From Acetivibrio clariflavus DSM 19732 (GTDB lineage Bacteria; Bacillota; Clostridia; Acetivibrionales; Acetivibrionaceae): a DNA stretch of 64,000 bases. A program made the translations under genes and the position numbers. Below the pieces are notes generated by a model. That model was not told the origin of the DNA, did no database searches, and saw only the letters and a list, made by a program, of their open reading frames with translations. Where the stretch lies: contig NC_016627.1 of assembly GCF_000237085.1 (NCBI RefSeq), forward strand, positions 3,596,118 through 3,660,117. The letters run 5' to 3'. This document shows, one piece after another, positions 62,668 through 64,000 of this stretch; position 1 is the stretch's first letter; each line of letters starts with the position of its first letter.

Positions 62668-63315
62668 TTAAACCATAGCGTTCTCAAGTTTATTTATATA
62701 ATCGTATAACACAATATTGTTTTCTCTTAAAATATTGCATATCTGTATACCGTATTCAAAAGTCTTTCCCAAATTAGCCTTTCTTACTACCCTGCCCTTA
62801 AAACTGCATCTTTGCCGTTTGTCTAAATTTATACTGATATAAACTTTGCTATCAACCTCAAATTCACTGGAGCAATCAACTCTAAGACCTTCAAAACTCA
62901 AATCTCTGACTATAATTGCTTTTCCCGTATCATCAGCTTCATTCTTGATTATCCCCGAAAGGCTGACGAGATAACGACTTCGCTTTCTCATGTCATCACG
63001 TTTTTTAACATCCTTTATTATCAAAGTAATCTCCACCGGTGAACGGAACTTAATAGAAATAATCTCTCCATCAGCCCAAAAAACCTTATTGGATTTTACA
63101 AAACTTAATACAACCTTATCGTTCACATTGAACCTTTCCCTGTCAATAATATCGTCTATGGTTATCTTTATTTCCTCATCCTCCACAGTCTCGACTTTAG
63201 CTTCAAAATGCTCATCATATTCAAAGTGTTTGAGCTTAACGATACTATTTTTACTCAGTAATTTTTTTATACTGGAGTTTGCGAAAAAAGAGTTAAAGAT
63301 GGACTTTGGCGCCAT
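62668..63315 (-). CDS. PilZ-domain c-di-GMP receptor protein
   Basis: A 215-residue cytoplasmic protein. The C-terminal PilZ domain (about residues 105-205) has RKRSRYLVSLSG (the RxxxR motif) and VRDLSFEGLRVDC (the D/NxSxxG motif), both required for c-di-GMP binding. The N-terminal ~95 residues form a YcgR-N-like beta domain. The true start is the ATG at 63315: AAAGGAG, 8 bases ahead, is encoded by the apparent upstream MKGELG. It is the first gene of the pilus operon, which suggests that c-di-GMP controls pilus assembly. Confidence 0.87.
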   Translation of the reverse strand: MAPKSIFNSFFANSSIKKLLSKNSIVKLKHFEYDEHFEAKVETVEDEEIKITIDDIIDRERFNVNDKVVLSFVKSNKVFWADGEIISIKFRSPVEITLIIKDVKKRDDMRKRSRYLVSLSGIIKNEADDTGKAIIVRDLSFEGLRVDCSSEFEVDSKVYISINLDKRQRCSFKGRVVRKANLGKTFEYGIQICNILRENNIVLYDYINKLENAMV

Positions 63316-63333
63316 ACCCAATTCTCCTTTCAT

Positions 63334-63593
63334 GCTTCAAAGTTATATAAACAAACTTATTACACAATCAAGGTGTTAAACTTGGAAATTTGCCATAGCA
63401 ATGGATTATAACATTAACTAATGATGTTATCGTCAAATTACATAAAATAAATTATAGGAAATGGAAAGATATGCTGAAAAAAATAACAGTAAATATTGAA
63501 TTTATTTTGAACTAATTGGTGTATTTTAATTGGACATATTCTCAAAAATTTGTTATTATTACTTTATATTTATTAAAAGGAGACATGTAAGTT
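63334..63593. promoter_or_regulatory. Divergent control region of the pilus operon and foldase gene
   Basis: About 260 AT-rich bases between divergent genes. A plus-strand TTGAACTAATTGG... segment near 63505 and a TATTAT-like box near 63553 may form the foldase promoter. No c-di-GMP riboswitch consensus was recognised. Confidence 0.3.
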
Positions 63594-64000
63594 ATGGATA
63601 GTAGAGTTCTTGCAAAAATAGGAAACAGGGAGATTACCACAGAGGATATAAGGTTTTTTTTAAGAAATGTGGATCCCAGAATAACTTCCCAATATAACAG
63701 TCCTGACGGGTTAAAGCAACTCGTATCCCAGTTAACGGAACAGGAGCTGTTTTATTTGGACGCAATTGATAATGGGCTTGACAAAGAAACGGAATTCCTT
63801 GCAGAATTGGAAAGAGTCAAAGCAAATCTGTTAAAACAATATGCCTTAAGCAAATTAATCAACTCAGTTACTGTAAATGAAGTGGAAATGAAAAAATATT
63901 ACAACGAAAACAAAGAAGATTTTGTTGAACCTGAATCTATTAAAGCAAGTCACATTTTAGTAAAAGATGAAGAAACCGCAAACAAAATTATTGCTGAACT
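63594..64000 (+). CDS. Parvulin-type peptidyl-prolyl isomerase (PrsA/SurA-like), partial
   Basis: The first 135 residues of a foldase. It begins MDSRVLAKIGNREITTEDIR, followed by a SurA N-domain-like helical region (LVSQLTEQELFYLDAIDNG, VTVNEVEMKKYYNENKEDF), then the beginning of the rotamase domain (VEPESIKASHILVKDEETA), where the sequence leaves the window. There is no signal peptide, so this version appears cytoplasmic, unlike PrsA. AAGGAGA lies 11 bases before the ATG. The frame is open to the right edge. Confidence 0.85.
   Translation, partial: MDSRVLAKIGNREITTEDIRFFLRNVDPRITSQYNSPDGLKQLVSQLTEQELFYLDAIDNGLDKETEFLAELERVKANLLKQYALSKLINSVTVNEVEMKKYYNENKEDFVEPESIKASHILVKDEETANKIIAE

Overview
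The window (64 kb, AT-rich) looks like the chromosome of an anaerobic, spore-forming, plant-fibre-degrading Clostridia member, probably near the Acetivibrio/Hungateiclostridium (Clostridium thermocellum) group. This is inferred from a secreted GH11 xylanase with CBM6 and CBM36 modules, a PPi-type phosphofructokinase, pyruvate formate-lyase with its activase, a SigI/RsgI-family protein, a Spo0E-like phosphatase and strong AGGAGG ribosome binding sites. No rRNA, tRNA or CRISPR array was seen.

Layout. 0-6 kb: purine block on the minus strand (NCS2 permease, purE, purF, purM) behind a promoter with paired PurR boxes, plus an AEC transporter. 6-16 kb: an accessory region with secreted proteins of unknown function, an IS200-type element with a hairpin array, a three-gene cluster (a protein resembling the helical domain of Cry endotoxins, a DUF6765-type protein, and an unrecognised 447-residue protein), an IS982-type transposase remnant, an intact IS30 element, and a secreted-protein gene that is both truncated by the IS30 end and frameshifted. 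16-22 kb: guaA, then an operon of a DUF2520 oxidoreductase, larB, larC and a radical SAM gene. 22-34 kb: a 993-residue secreted protein, prfB with a programmed frameshift, an XRE regulator divergent from a 50-residue Spo0E-like gene, an Lrp/aminotransferase/HAD operon, a candidate small RNA, a DivIVA protein, thioredoxin, a CsoR-family repressor with its operator, and two membrane proteins.

34-52 kb: central carbon metabolism and polymer use: alpha-glucan phosphorylase, endonuclease Q, an HMGL-like aldolase, the xylanase, an overlapping three-gene set of 2-hydroxyacyl-CoA dehydratase activase relatives, signal peptidase I, class II aldolase divergent from PPi-PFK, and pflB-pflA behind a ZTP riboswitch with terminator. 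52-63.3 kb: a single-protein fusion of a SigI C-terminal domain to an RsgI anti-sigma factor, a lipoprotein, and a Tad-type pilus operon reading pilZ, small ORF, cpaE-like, cpaB-like, cpaE-like, cpaF/tadA, tadB, tadC, pilin, and two pseudopilin-like genes. Both CpaE-like proteins have lost the P-loop lysine. The window ends inside a parvulin-type foldase gene.

The two candidates most likely to be new biology are the SigI-C/RsgI chimera (52456-53694) and the Cry-like/DUF6765 cluster (9278-13699). All family calls come from reading the sequence without database searches.
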